Shown here piece after piece: positions 43,143 to 55,597 of a stretch of DNA of 64,000 nucleotides. The DNA is from Microbacterium proteolyticum (GTDB taxonomy: Bacteria; Actinomycetota; Actinomycetes; Actinomycetales; Microbacteriaceae). Both the position numbers and the translations under genes were made by a program. The stretch spans positions 246,227-310,226 of the forward strand of contig NZ_JACHXY010000003.1 in NCBI RefSeq assembly GCF_014192415.1. The letters are read 5' to 3'. Every line of letters begins with the position of its first letter. Position 1 is the stretch's first letter. The notes under the pieces are model-generated. The model was not told the DNA's origin, ran no database searches, and worked only from the letters and a program-made list of their open reading frames with translations.

Positions 43143-45421
43143 GCGTCGAGCCTACGCGCGCGTCGTCCGTCCACGCCCCGCCCGTCGCGGCCGGCCGCGT
43201 CGGCATCCCTCCGGCCCAGCTTCGACGGCCACCAGATCCGGTGGCCGAGGTCGTAGGCCAGCGCCGGCACGAGCAGGGAGCGCACGACGAAGGTGTCGAG
43301 CAGCACGCCGAAGGCCACGATGAACGCGATCTGCGCGAGGAACAGGATCGGGATGACGCCGAGGGCGGCGAACGTCGCGGCCAGCACGAGTCCCGCCGAG
43401 GTGATGACACCGCCGGTGGCGACGAGACCCCGCAGGATGCCGGGTCGCGTACCGTGCGCGAGAGACTCCTCCCTCACGCGCGACATGAGGAAGATGTTGT
43501 AGTCGACCCCCAGCGCGACCAGGAAGACGAATCCGTACAACGGCACCGAGGGGTCGGCGCCGGGGAAGCCGAAGACGCCGTCGAACACCAGCGCGCTCAC
43601 CCCGAGCGCCGCGCCGAACGACACGATCACCGTGCCGATGAGGATGAGTGGCGCAACGACCGACCGCAACAACGCCATCAGGATGAGCAGGATGACGACC
43701 AGCACGATCGGGATGATGAGCGTGCGGTCGCGGATCGAGGTGTCGACCGAGTCGATGTCGGTCGCGGTGACGCCGCCGACGATGGCGGTGTCCTCGCCGA
43801 GCTCGGCGGTCAGGCTCGCGCGCAGATCGCGCACCGTGTCGGCGGCTGCCGCCGAGTCGGCGGTGTCGGCCAGGGTCGCCGCCAAGAGCACCTCCCCGTC
43901 GGAGACGGTCGGGGCGGGGGCGGCGGTTCCGGGCGGACCGAACGCGGTGGTCTGCAGAGTGCCGTCAGCGGCCGTGACGGGCGCCTGGCCGCCGGGCGCA
44001 TCGGACGAGAGGACTCCGACGCTGTCGATTCCCGCGGTCCGCTCGATCACTGCGACCGCCTCGGCGGCGCGGTCCTCCGGCACGAGCACGTAGGCCGGGC
44101 TGCCGGAACCGCCCGGGAAGTGCTCGGCGAGCGCGGTCTGGCCATCGCGCGCCTCCGAGGCGCCGAGCACCAGATCGCTGGCGGGCACGCCGTCGGCGCG
44201 CAGTTGCGTGACGCCGACGCACGCGGCCAGCAGCACGAGCGTGCACACGATCCACACCGGACGCGCGCGACGGGCGACGAAGCGCGCCTGGCGCGGCCAG
44301 AGGCCCTTCGCGGGCGCGGTGAGATCGGCCGGCAGCGAGGCGGCTCCGGGCTTCGGCGCGAAAGGCCAGAAGGCGGCACGACCGAAGAGGGCGAGCAGAG
44401 CGGGTAGGAAGGTGAGGGCCGAGAGCACCGCGAAAGCGATGCCGATCGAGGCGATCGGGCCGAGCGCGCGGTTGGTCGCGAGATCCGACAGCAGAAGGCA
44501 GAGCAGTCCCGCGATGACCGTTCCCCCCGAGGCCAGGATGGGCTCCACCGCTCCCTTCCACGCTCGGACCGTGGCATCCCACCGACGCTCGCCCGACCCG
44601 ATCGCCTCGCGGAACCGCGCGACATAGAGCAGGGCGTAGTCGGTGGCGGCGCCGATCACGAGGATGAACAGGATGCCCTGCACCTGCCCGTTCAGCACGA
44701 CGATGCCGGCGAAGGCGAGCCACCACACCGTCAACAGAGCGACGCACAACGCGAACACCGACGTCAACAGCACGAGGATCGGCAGCAGGGGGGAGCGGTA
44801 CACGATGACGAGGATGACGAACACCGACGCCAGCGCCACGATCAACAGAAGACCGTCGATGCCGAGGAAGCCCTTCACGAGGTCGGCGGTGAACCCCGCG
44901 GGGCCGGTGACCCAGGCATCGACGCCGGCGGGAACGTCACCGGCGACCACATCTCGCACCTGCTCGACCGCCTCGCGGACTTCCCCGGAGCTGTCGATGG
45001 GGACGAAGATCTGCACAGCCTTCCCGTCGTCGGACACGACCGGGGGTGAGGCGTCTCCGGCCACCCCGTCGATGCCGGCGATATCGGTGGCCAGCGTCTG
45101 CAGGGCGGCGACCTGGGAGTCGCTGAGGGCGCTGCCATCTGCGGTGGCGGCCACGACGATGGCGGGAATGGTGTCGCCGCCGGTGAAGTCCGTCAGCCGT
45201 TCGCTCACCCGTGTGGCGTCGGCCGACTGTGGCAGGAACGACGACTGATCGTTGGTGGCGACCTCGTCGACCTTTCCGAAGAACGGACCGCCGATCGACC
45301 CTCCCACCACCCACAGCAGCACGAGCAGGCTCGGGATGCCGATCCGCAGCCAGCGCGAGACGCGGGGAGCGTCGTCGGAGCGCCGGGAACGGCGAAGGGT
45401 GGGGCGGAGCGAATCGGACAT
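43139..45421 (-). CDS. MMPL-family RND transporter
   Basis: 760 residues, about 12 membrane helices in two halves, each with a large extracellular loop (about 60-180 and 410-560). Family blocks are VIGAATDYALLYVARFREAI and LGVDYNIFLMSRVREES, which hold the proton-relay aspartates. MMPL proteins export lipids or drugs by proton antiport; the cargo here is unknown. The cytoplasmic tail is short and basic. The ATG at 45421 lies at the edge of an inverted-repeat operator, so expression is probably repressed until induced. pncA follows with an overlap. Confidence 0.9.
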   Translation of the reverse strand: MSDSLRPTLRRSRRSDDAPRVSRWLRIGIPSLLVLLWVVGGSIGGPFFGKVDEVATNDQSSFLPQSADATRVSERLTDFTGGDTIPAIVVAATADGSALSDSQVAALQTLATDIAGIDGVAGDASPPVVSDDGKAVQIFVPIDSSGEVREAVEQVRDVVAGDVPAGVDAWVTGPAGFTADLVKGFLGIDGLLLIVALASVFVILVIVYRSPLLPILVLLTSVFALCVALLTVWWLAFAGIVVLNGQVQGILFILVIGAATDYALLYVARFREAIGSGERRWDATVRAWKGAVEPILASGGTVIAGLLCLLLSDLATNRALGPIASIGIAFAVLSALTFLPALLALFGRAAFWPFAPKPGAASLPADLTAPAKGLWPRQARFVARRARPVWIVCTLVLLAACVGVTQLRADGVPASDLVLGASEARDGQTALAEHFPGGSGSPAYVLVPEDRAAEAVAVIERTAGIDSVGVLSSDAPGGQAPVTAADGTLQTTAFGPPGTAAPAPTVSDGEVLLAATLADTADSAAAADTVRDLRASLTAELGEDTAIVGGVTATDIDSVDTSIRDRTLIIPIVLVVILLILMALLRSVVAPLILIGTVIVSFGAALGVSALVFDGVFGFPGADPSVPLYGFVFLVALGVDYNIFLMSRVREESLAHGTRPGILRGLVATGGVITSAGLVLAATFAALGVIPILFLAQIAFIVAFGVLLDTFVVRSLLVPALAYDLGHRIWWPSKLGRRDADAAGRDGRGVDGRRARRLDA

Positions 45422-45422
45422 A

Positions 45423-45441
45423 TCGCTAGCTTATCTAGCGA
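45423..45441. promoter_or_regulatory. inverted-repeat operator at the MMPL gene start
   Basis: TCGCTAG and CTAGCGA, perfect 7-base arms around CTTAT, beginning 2 bases upstream of the ATG. On the minus strand TAGATA and TAAGCT inside the repeat could be the -10. It is a typical TetR or MarR style operator; no such regulator gene is in the window. Confidence 0.7.
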
Positions 45442-45461
45442 GATGCACCTCGCGTCAATGG

Positions 45462-45857
45462 TTACCCGCGAACGAACAGCATCACGATCGATGCGACGAA
45501 AGCCACGAGTCCCAGCGCCAGGACACCCGCAGCCAGGAGAGACACGAACCGCACGAGCGGCGACGAGCGCGTCAGACGCATCCGGTGCTCGCTCCCTCGC
45601 CGGTAGAAGATGTCGATCATGTCGGCGGAACCGATCTTGGCATCGTCGTGCGCCGACAATGCCGCCTCGTTCACGCCCCCGTCGTGATCGAACCACCGCA
45701 CGACCCGCCCCTCACCGACAGGCTCCACCACGGCTCGGGCGGGCAGCCATGTGCCGTCGGCGAGCAGGAGGAACACCGCGACGAGGGCGAGCAGCAACCC
45801 CGCGCCCAGGCCCACCCACGTGAAGATCTCGATGACGGCGTCGATCGCATTCGACAC
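45462..45857 (-). CDS. small two-helix membrane protein (DUF3592-like)
   Basis: 131 residues. One helix lies near the N-terminus (about 10-32) and one at the C-terminus (about 105-128), enclosing a beta-rich domain of about 70 residues (WLPARAVVEPVGEGRVVRWFDHDGGV, then DMIDIFYRRGSEHRMRL). The layout resembles DUF3592 proteins, of unknown function. It lies 40 bases upstream of the MMPL gene on the same strand, with the operator in between. Confidence 0.65.
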   Translation of the reverse strand: MSNAIDAVIEIFTWVGLGAGLLLALVAVFLLLADGTWLPARAVVEPVGEGRVVRWFDHDGGVNEAALSAHDDAKIGSADMIDIFYRRGSEHRMRLTRSSPLVRFVSLLAAGVLALGLVAFVASIVMLFVRG

Positions 45858-46003
45858 GGGAACTCCAGCGGGTAGCGGACGGGCACGACCGTCGTGGGGG
45901 GCGGGTTTTCAGCCTATCGTTCGGGCTCGCTGGTCCCCGGCGCCGCCCGCTGGGGAAGGCGTCCACCAACCGGATGCGGGATGCGAGACCACGCAGACGT
46001 GAA

Positions 46004-46038
46004 AAGGCCCCCACCCGGTGGAAGCGGGTGAGGGCCTT
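46004..46038 (-). terminator. terminator of tRNA-Thr
   Basis: A stem of 14 pairs with one mismatch, 46004-46017 with 46025-46038, loop of 7, followed on the minus strand by TTTT. It lies 4 bases past the tRNA 3' end. Confidence 0.85.
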
Positions 46039-46041
46039 CGG

Positions 46042-46114
46042 AGCCGCCTAAGGGAATCGAACCCTTGACCTATTCATTACGAGTGAATCGCTCTGCCGTC
46101 TGAGCTAAGGCGGC
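46042..46114 (-). tRNA. tRNA-Thr (anticodon CGU)
   Basis: 73 bases. The acceptor stem GCCGCCT pairs with AGGCGGC, the anticodon loop is CTCGTAA with anticodon CGT, and the T arm is AGGGTTCGATTCCCTT. CCA is not encoded (CCG follows). A strong terminator lies directly downstream. The site is undisturbed by insertions. Confidence 0.97.
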
Positions 46115-46191
46115 ATGTGCGCGCTGTCGCGTGCACGATCATCGAGTTTACATGCTCCAGCGCGCTCGGACGCACACGCCCGACGCGACGA

Positions 46192-46863
46192 TCAGTAGTC
46201 GCCGCTCGCGGACCGGTCGGCGAGGATGTCGCGGCTGGACGACAGTCCCAAGCGCGTCGCTCCGGCGGCGATCATCTGTTCGGCGGCATCGCGCGTGCGA
46301 ACGCCACCAGAGGCTTTCACCTCGGCCCGATCGCCGACCGTGCGCTTCATCAGCTCGACCGCGTGCACGCTGGCGCCGCCGGCGGGGTGGAACCCCGTGG
46401 AGGTCTTGACGAAGTCGGCTCCTGCGGCGACCGCCGCTTCGCACACGGCCACGATGGCCTCATCGTTCAGCGCCGCCGACTCGATGATGACCTTGAGCAC
46501 GGTCGGCGCCGGGGCGGCGTCGCGCACGGCGCGGATCTCGGACTCGACGAGTTCGTAGTGGCCCTCGATAGCGGCGCCCACGTCGATCACCATGTCGATC
46601 TCGTCAGCTCCCTGCGCGACCGACAGCGCCGCCTCGGCCGCCTTGATCTCGGCGTGGTGCTTGCCGCTGGGGAAGCCGCAGACGACGGCGAGCTTCAGAC
46701 CGGCGGGCACCTCGACGGGGAGGAACGACGGCGAGATGCAGACGCTGTAAGTACCCAGCTCGGCGCCCTCGGCGATGAGTCGCTCGACGTCGGCGCGGGT
46801 GGCCTCGGGCTTGAGCAGGGTGTGGTCGATGTACGTCGCCAGGTCGGCGGTGGGCGCTGTCAT
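46192..46863 (-). CDS. deoC: deoxyribose-phosphate aldolase
   Basis: 223-residue class I aldolase splitting 2-deoxyribose 5-phosphate into glyceraldehyde 3-phosphate and acetaldehyde in deoxynucleoside breakdown. The Schiff-base lysine is in [11 protein letters not shown], the second lysine in [11 protein letters not shown], and the proton-relay aspartate in [13 protein letters not shown] 46863 has GAGGAG upstream and starts the family N-terminus ([12 protein letters not shown]). No other deoxynucleoside gene is adjacent. Confidence 0.95.
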   Translation of the reverse strand: MTAPTADLATYIDHTLLKPEATRADVERLIAEGAELGTYSVCISPSFLPVEVPAGLKLAVVCGFPSGKHHAEIKAAEAALSVAQGADEIDMVIDVGAAIEGHYELVESEIRAVRDAAPAPTVLKVIIESAALNDEAIVAVCEAAVAAGADFVKTSTGFHPAGGASVHAVELMKRTVGDRAEVKASGGVRTRDAAEQMIAAGATRLGLSSSRDILADRSASGDY

Positions 46864-46907
46864 AGGGGTCTCCTCGGGGTGTGACGGATCAAGCGTAGGC
46901 GAGGTCA

Positions 46908-48449
46908 TCACTCGCAGCGCAGCCCCGCCTCGGGTACGGTGCCCTCGACGAGGTAGTCGTCGACGGCGCCGTTCACGCAGGCGTTGCCCTTGTTGTAGGC
47001 GAGGTGGCCCTCGCCGACGTACGTCACGAGCACGCCCTGCGAGAGCTGCTCGGCGAGCGCCTGCGCCTCGGTGTAGGGCGTGGCCGGGTCGCCGGTGGTG
47101 CCGAGGACGACGATGGGCGGCGAGCCGGGCGCGGTGATCGCGGCGCGCGTCCCGGTCGGGGGCGCGGGCCACGCGGCGCAGGGGTCGGGGCCGACCCAGT
47201 AGGGCGCGACGACGGGGGCCTTCTGTTCGAGCTCCGCTTCGAGCGCCTCATCGTCGGCGTCGGCCTCGTCGGGGTAGTCGACGCAGTTGTACGCGCGCAG
47301 CGCCTGGAGGGTGTTGCTCGGATACTGCCCGTTCTCGCGGCCGTTGTAGAAGTCGGCCAGCTGGAAGGCGACCGACGCGTCGCCGTTCTGCGCGTCGGTG
47401 AGGGCGATGCGGAGATACGGCCAGCTCTGGTCGCTGTACAGCGCGGCGAGGACAGCCGTCACGAGGGTGTCCGCGCCGAGGCTGCGGCCGTCGCCGTTGG
47501 TCAGCGGCCGGACGTCGACCCGTTCGAGCAACGCGGTCAGATCGCTCATCGCGTCGTCGACGGAGCCGGCGAACGGGCAGTCCGAGAGCGTCAGACAGTC
47601 GGCCATGAAGGCACGCAACGCGTTCTCGAAGCCGACGGCCTGAGCGACACCGCTCGCACTGCCGGGGAGGCTCGGATCGATGCCGCCGTCGAGCACCATC
47701 CGCCCGACCCGTTCGGGGAAGAGGCCGGCATAGGTCGCCCCGAGCAGCGACCCGTACGAGAAGCCGAGGTAGGAGAGCTTCGCATCGCCCAGCACCGCGC
47801 GCAGCAGATCCATGTCGCGCGCCGCGTTCTCGGTCGAGATGTAGGGCAGGATGCCGTCGCTCCCCGCCTCGCACGCCTGGGCGAAGTCTGTCTGCCGTTG
47901 TTCGAGGGCCGCGTTGCGTTCGTCGCTCCCCCGTTTTCCCGGGGGGATGTCGTAGAGGAAGGCGTCCATGCCGGACGCGTCGTAACAGGTCACGGCGGAC
48001 GACTGCCCGACACCCCTCGGGTCGAACCCGATGACGTCGTACGCGGAGGTGAGGGTCTCATCGGCCACGAGCGACAGCGAGTCGCGCACGGTGTCGACCC
48101 CGCTGACGCCCGGTCCCCCGGGATTGGTGAGCAACGACCCCAGCGGCTCACCCGACGTCGCTCGGTGGCGGATCACCGCCAGCTGCAGGTCGCCGGCCGA
48201 CGGATCGGCGTAGTCGCGGGGTGCGGTGACCGTCGTGCAGTCGAAGCCGACGCTGCCGCAGTCGCTCCACGCCAGCGTCTGGCCGTAGTAGGGCAGGAGG
48301 GATGCATCGACGCCGTCGGTCTGCGGGGCCGGTGAGCGACCGGTGTCGGGTGCCATCGGCGGGATCTGGGCGTAGAGACACCCGCTCAGCACGAGGGCCA
48401 GACCCGCCATCCCCGCGATGGCGGCGGTCATTCGGCGGCGCAGGCTCAC
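46908..48449 (-). CDS. alpha/beta-hydrolase lipoprotein (TAP-type peptidase)
   Basis: 513 residues from GTG 48449, which overlaps the holB stop (GTGA). The signal peptide ends in LVLSGC (Cys about 24). The alpha/beta-hydrolase core has the oxyanion segment NPGGPGVSG, the nucleophile elbow GFSYGSLLG, and the C-terminal TAP-like domain with TTGDPATPY (Asp) and [11 protein letters not shown] (His). Proteins of this type are related to tripeptidyl aminopeptidases of Streptomyces and to mycobacterial lipoprotein hydrolases; peptide or ester substrates are both possible. Confidence 0.88.
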   Translation of the reverse strand: MSLRRRMTAAIAGMAGLALVLSGCLYAQIPPMAPDTGRSPAPQTDGVDASLLPYYGQTLAWSDCGSVGFDCTTVTAPRDYADPSAGDLQLAVIRHRATSGEPLGSLLTNPGGPGVSGVDTVRDSLSLVADETLTSAYDVIGFDPRGVGQSSAVTCYDASGMDAFLYDIPPGKRGSDERNAALEQRQTDFAQACEAGSDGILPYISTENAARDMDLLRAVLGDAKLSYLGFSYGSLLGATYAGLFPERVGRMVLDGGIDPSLPGSASGVAQAVGFENALRAFMADCLTLSDCPFAGSVDDAMSDLTALLERVDVRPLTNGDGRSLGADTLVTAVLAALYSDQSWPYLRIALTDAQNGDASVAFQLADFYNGRENGQYPSNTLQALRAYNCVDYPDEADADDEALEAELEQKAPVVAPYWVGPDPCAAWPAPPTGTRAAITAPGSPPIVVLGTTGDPATPYTEAQALAEQLSQGVLVTYVGEGHLAYNKGNACVNGAVDDYLVEGTVPEAGLRCE

Positions 48450-49624
48450 GGCGCCGAGCCGTTCGCCACGGTGATCATGAGGCTCTCCAGTGCGAGCAGC
48501 GGGGCGGCGTTCTGTTCGAGGTTGCGGCGCGTGACCGAGATGCGATCGAGCACCCCGAGCGTGCGGGAAGGCGTCCACTCGGCTGCCAGGGCGCGCAGGG
48601 CGTCGAGCCGCTCACTGTTGACGAGATCTCCCTCGCGGCCGTACTGGATCATCACGACGTCGCGGAACAACGACTGCAGGTCGGTGAGCACCCGGTCGAT
48701 ACCGTCGCGGAGGCTGCGGGTGGCCCTGCGCTTCTGGTCGTCTTCGAGGGCGTTGACCTGCCCGCGCACCGACGGCGGCACGGCGGCGCCCTCGGCGACG
48801 CCGAGCATGCGCAGGAGCGACCGACGCTCTTCTTCGTCGCGGGTGGCGGTGAGGGCCTTGGCGTCGTCGGTGGCCAGGCGTACCACTCGACCCGCGACGT
48901 CGACGGCGTCGCCGATGCCCCGCACCGCCAGGACGGCGGCGAGCGTCTCGGCCCGGCGCGCACGCGCGTCGTCGTCGGTCGCGAGGCGCTGGGCCATACC
49001 GATGTGGCGCTGCGCGTGGCGAGCAGACTCCTCGGCGATCTCGGCAGAGACGCCGGTGCGCTCGACGATGAGCGCCGCGACGTCGGCGACCGACGGTTCG
49101 CGCAGTCGAAGAACCCGCACTCGTGAGCGGATGGTGGGCAGCAGGTCGGCGTCGCTCGGCGCGCAGAGCACCCAGACGGTCTTCTCGGGCGGCTCCTCGA
49201 GCGCTTTCAGAAGCACGTTGGACGTGCGCTCCGACATGCGATCGGCGTCTTCGACCACGATCACGCGGTGCCGACCGAGCGACGGCGCGAAGGATGCGCG
49301 CTCGACGAGGCGACGGGCCTCGTCGATCCGGATCACGACCTGTTCCGTGCGAAGCGCCGTCAGATCAGGATGCGTGCGGGCGAGCACCTGCCGTTGGGCG
49401 CGCTCGTCGCCCGGGTCGGCGATGAGCGCGGCGGCGAACGCGTAGGCGAGGGTGGAGCGCCCGGACCCGGGCGGACCGGTGATGAGCCAGGCGTGCGCGA
49501 GGGAGGAGGGGATGGACGCCGCCGCACGCAGCGCCGCGACGGCCTCGTCTTGCCCCCACACGGCATCCCACGGGAAGGGCGCCGTGCCGACGGCCTGCGG
49601 GGACGAATCGAGGGCGACGGACAT
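48446..49624 (-). CDS. holB: DNA polymerase III subunit delta'
   Basis: 392-residue clamp-loader subunit. The AAA+ domain starts near residue 15 (WDAVWGQDEAVAALRAAA). Its P-loop reads GPPGSGRST, with Arg instead of the catalytic Lys, which fits a subunit that does not hydrolyse ATP. VVEDADRMSERTSNVLLKALEEPPEKTVWVL and RSR match the sensor and SRC-like region. ATG 49624 is chosen by GGAG upstream and by homology; the frame is open to 49705. It lies between tmk and the TAP-type hydrolase, the usual tmk-holB order. Confidence 0.92.
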   Translation of the reverse strand: MSVALDSSPQAVGTAPFPWDAVWGQDEAVAALRAAASIPSSLAHAWLITGPPGSGRSTLAYAFAAALIADPGDERAQRQVLARTHPDLTALRTEQVVIRIDEARRLVERASFAPSLGRHRVIVVEDADRMSERTSNVLLKALEEPPEKTVWVLCAPSDADLLPTIRSRVRVLRLREPSVADVAALIVERTGVSAEIAEESARHAQRHIGMAQRLATDDDARARRAETLAAVLAVRGIGDAVDVAGRVVRLATDDAKALTATRDEEERRSLLRMLGVAEGAAVPPSVRGQVNALEDDQKRRATRSLRDGIDRVLTDLQSLFRDVVMIQYGREGDLVNSERLDALRALAAEWTPSRTLGVLDRISVTRRNLEQNAAPLLALESLMITVANGSAP

Positions 49625-49772
49625 GGGCTCCAGCCTAACCGCGGGGTCCGACACCGCCGCTGGCGTTCGGCTGTGCAAACCCTTGGCGACGTGGTCGCGG
49701 AGCACGGCAGCTGCCGTGGGGGCGAGGACGGTGGATGCCGCGGCGCGGCGGAATCAGCTTGCTCCCCGGATC

Positions 49773-50443
49773 TCAGCCCAGACGCTCCGCGACCGCCTCG
49801 CGCACGAGGGCGGCGAGGTCGTCGGGGGCCGTTTCCGCGTCGAGCACGAGGAAGCGCCGAGGCTCGGCGGCGGCGAGAGCGAGGAAGCCGGCGCGCACGC
49901 GCGCGTGGAAGTCCTCTTTCTCCGCCTCGAGCCGGTCGAAGGGTTTGTCGTCGGCGTCGAGACGGCGACGCGCGGCGGCCGGGTCGAGGTCGAGGAGCAC
50001 CGTCAGGTCGGGAAGCAGTCCATCGGTCGCCCACAGCGACAGCGCACGCACGTCGTCGGCGTCCAGGACGCGGCCGGCCCCCTGGTAGGCGACGGACGAG
50101 TCGAGGTAGCGGTCCTGGATGACGACGTCTCCGCGAGCCACGGCCGGACGCACGTGCGTGGCGATGTGATGCGCGCGGTCGGCGGCGTACAACAGCGCTT
50201 CGGCGCGGGCGTCGATATGGCCGCGGTGATGCAGGACGATCTCGCGGATACGCACACCGACGTCGGTTCCGCCCGGCTCGCGCGTACGCACGACCCGTCG
50301 ACCCTTCTCCTTGAGCCACTGCTCGAGAAGCGACGCCTGCGTGGTCTTTCCCGCGCCGTCTCCGCCTTCGAAGGTGACGAACAGCCCCGGCCCCCCGGCC
50401 GCCGCGGCCCGGGGGGCGTGCAGCGGCCGGGTGAGGTCGTCTG

Positions 50444-50447
<4 letters not shown>
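49773..50447 (-). CDS. tmk: thymidylate kinase
   Basis: 224 residues; phosphorylates dTMP to dTDP. P-loop FEGGDGAGKTT (about 26-36), TREPGGTDVG, and QDRYLDSSVAYQG (DRY motif) are visible. An N-terminal extension of about 20 residues precedes the core. GTG 50447 overlaps the topA stop (GTGA). It is co-transcribed with topA and holB. Confidence 0.95.
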
Positions 50448-53401
<2,954 letters not shown>

Positions 53402-53464
53402 CACTGGGGTCCTTTCGTCGATGCACACCATACACACGCCTCCCTGTTCGGGTTCCGGGAGGTC

Positions 53465-53794
53465 TCACGGGGCGGACGCGTCGGGGGGTCCGGCCCGGGA
53501 GCGCGCATCGAATGGAATTCCACCGTACGCCCCACCGACGGAGATGGTGGCGATGAGACCCTCCAGATCGCACCCGATCAGACGGACCGCGTGCGCCGCG
53601 GCGATCCGGCCGGCCTGCTCGCACGGCGCGCCGGGCACCGCCCCGCTCGCGGCGTCGGCCGCAGCGAGAGCTGCCGCGTCGGCGACGCCGGCCACCCGCT
53701 GGGCTTCGACTGCCGCGGCGCCCGCGATGCCGAGCGACACCGTCACGGCCACCAGTGTCGCGACCACACCGACGACCGAGACGCTGCCCGCCAT
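53465..53794 (-). CDS. TadE-like secreted protein (Rv3654c type)
   Basis: 109 residues from ATG 53794, overlapping the previous stop by one base (TGATG). An N-terminal helix (VSVVGVVATLVAVTVSLGIAGAAAV) is followed by ALAAADAA and two cysteines (APCEQ, IGCDL). It matches the 'helicase/secretion neighborhood TadE-like' family at the end of actinobacterial tad loci, a minor pilin-like protein. Its upstream machine is broken (see tadA/tadC), so it is probably not exported by a pilus any more. Confidence 0.8.
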   Translation of the reverse strand: MAGSVSVVGVVATLVAVTVSLGIAGAAAVEAQRVAGVADAAALAAADAASGAVPGAPCEQAGRIAAAHAVRLIGCDLEGLIATISVGGAYGGIPFDARSRAGPPDASAP

Positions 53795-54123
53795 CACCGG
53801 CCTCCATCGAGCGCACACGCACGTGCGGTGATGGCGGGCAGCGGCGGTCCCACCGGAACGGGCGCCACGGCTGCCACGCATACCAGCCCGTCGTGACGCT
53901 CGACGGACGCCGTCCCGCCGGTCTCGGCGATGCCGGCGAGGGCGTCGGTTTCGCCGCGACCGAGCAGGCGGGCGGCCTCCGTCGCGGCGTGTTGCAGACG
54001 CACGGTCGCCGCGGCCGATCCGAGGACCCCGACGCCGAGGGCGAGAACGATGATCACCGCCGGGAGAGCCACCGCGAATTCCGCGGTGACGGCTCCCCGG
54101 TCGTCGAGCAGCCGCCGCGTCAT
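53794..54123 (-). CDS. TadE-family pseudopilin
   Basis: 109 residues. DDRGAVTAEFAVALPAVIIVLALGVGVLG is the TadE N-terminus with the Glu at the prepilin cleavage region and one membrane helix; two cysteines lie in the C-terminal part. It corresponds to Rv3655c in M. tuberculosis. The ATG overlaps the DUF4244 stop by 4 bases. Confidence 0.85.
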   Translation of the reverse strand: MTRRLLDDRGAVTAEFAVALPAVIIVLALGVGVLGSAAATVRLQHAATEAARLLGRGETDALAGIAETGGTASVERHDGLVCVAAVAPVPVGPPLPAITARACALDGGR

Positions 54124-54356
54124 TGCACGGTGAGCGCGCGTCGGACCAGATCGGTCAGGATGCCGCGGACCTCGTCGCTGCGCATGATGGCGACGAGCAG
54201 ACCGGCGAAGGCGACGGCCGCCATGGTCGCGATGGCGTACTCGGCCGTCGCCGCACCGCGGTCGTCGAGGAACAGCGCGCCGGCGCGTGCGGTCGTCAAC
54301 GTCGGCAGGTCTGATGCCGGGTGCTGCGGACGGAACGGGTTCGGGAACATGGTCAT
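54120..54356 (-). CDS. DUF4244 protein, Flp-pilin-like
   Basis: 78 residues from ATG 54356, with AGGAG upstream. DDRGAATAEYAIATMAAVAFAGLLVAIM is the prepilin-type segment with the AEYA motif of Flp pilins. It corresponds to Rv3656c, the main pilin candidate of the actinobacterial tad locus. It is intact even though the assembly ATPase and platform genes upstream are destroyed. Confidence 0.85.
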   Translation of the reverse strand: MTMFPNPFRPQHPASDLPTLTTARAGALFLDDRGAATAEYAIATMAAVAFAGLLVAIMRSDEVRGILTDLVRRALTVQ

Positions 54357-54415
54357 GGAGAACTCCTGGGGTCGAGGTGAGGGAAGTGCGTCGAAGGGAC
54401 GAGGAAGGGGCGTGG

Positions 54416-54790
54416 TCACGGAAGGGCCCCGGACCTCAGGATGCCGAGCATCATCGGGGCGACCGCGAGAAGAAGGAACGCGGGAAGCGTGCAGATTCCG
54501 AGCGGCAGCAGCAGCCGCGTCGACAACCGTGCCGCCGCGGTGCGCCCCGAGGTTCGTGCGCGCTGTCGGGCGAGCCAGGCGTCGGCGCGAAGCAGCTCCG
54601 CGGCCGGGACCCCGGCACGGTGGGCGAAAGCGACCGTCTCCGCCGCGTCGTCGGGCGAGTCGTCGGAAGGGCGGGAGCGCAGCGCGGTGTCCACCAGCGA
54701 ACGTGCGCGGTCGGCGGACGCTCCGGCTGAGAGGGCGATGGCTCGCGTTGACGCGCGGAGAGCATTCCGCTGCGTTCGAGATCCGACAGA
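54416..54790 (-). pseudogene. 'tadC remnant (type II secretion F-like, C-terminal part)
   Basis: About 120 codons of the C-terminal part of a TadC/GspF-type platform protein (Rv3657c-like): SPDDAAETVAFAHRAGVPAAELLRADAWLARQRARTSGRTAAARLSTRLLLPLGICTLPAFLLLAV, ending in a membrane helix. The N-terminal half is missing, and the frame joins out of phase to a tadA fragment at about 54,770-54,790. No start codon belongs to it. Confidence 0.75.
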
Positions 54791-55158
54791 TCGGGTGCGT
54801 CCCAGCGCGGTACGCGCACCGACAGCGTCGTGCCGCTCGCGGCGACGGGAGCGAGGACGGCGTGGACCCTCACCCCTCGATGGAGGCGGACGTCCACGCA
54901 CGGCGAGGCGTCGTCGAGGTGACGCCCACCCAGCGCGATCAGACGGACGGCGACGTGGCGCACCTCGGTCTCGCTCGCGCGCCAGGACGACACGCGTTCG
55001 ACGCCGTCGCCCCGGTCGACGAAGAGGCCCCGGTCCCCGTTGATGAAGAGATCGGTGACGGCGGGATCGTCGAGGAACGGGCGCAGGAACGCCAGCGCAG
55101 GATCCCGCCAGGCGGCGGAGGCGGGGTCGATCGGATGGACCGGAGCGAGCGAGGACAT
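54760..55158 (-). pseudogene. tadA' remnant (pilus ATPase, N-terminal part)
   Basis: About 133 codons of the N-terminal domain of a TadA/CpaF ATPase (Rv3659c-like): FLDDPAVTDLFINGDRGLFVDRGDGVERV, then the RLIALGGRHLDDASPCVDVRL and SVRVPRWDAPDLSDL blocks. The Walker A, Walker B and His boxes that should follow are absent. After residue 133 the frame enters 'tadC in the wrong phase. A deletion of roughly 2 kb (rest of tadA, all of tadB, start of tadC) explains this. An assembly error is the alternative. Confidence 0.75.
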
Positions 55159-55597
55159 GCCGACGACCGTAAGGACGATGCGTGTTCCGCCGTCGGCGAA
55201 GACGGGCTATCCGTGGACGGCCGGGAACCTGCGACACCTGGGGAGGGGCCGCGGCCAACCACCTACCCGCCGACGCATCATCGGCGACGGGGCTGCACAA
55301 GGAGGGGGCGGCATCCCGTCAGTGGGGGGCGAGGGATGCCGCCGTGCGGCGGAGGAATATTGGGGGGCTCCCCCCGGACGCAAATGCCGGAAGCGATGTT
55401 CGGGCTCACTTAGATTACGCGTGCCGAAAACCCCGCACCAACTCGACGCACCTATTCATCGCGATATATCACCTGTTTCGCCGAATTGGGGATGCCAACT
55501 ATCGGAGGTGGCCCGCATCGGAGGGGGTCGATAGCGTGACCCAGGTGAAGACGCCGTGCGCTGACGCGGGCGTCACGTAACGCGAAGGAGCGCCGCG
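55159..55597. other. gene-free region before acs
   Basis: 439 bases without a credible gene on either strand. The start of the tad locus would normally carry an ssd/cpaE-like gene; none is seen. Towards acs the DNA becomes richer in A+T (about 55,400-55,500), with GATATATC at 55463-55470. A G6/C6 inverted repeat lies at 55362-55375. This AT-richer part probably contains the acs promoter. Confidence 0.5.
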
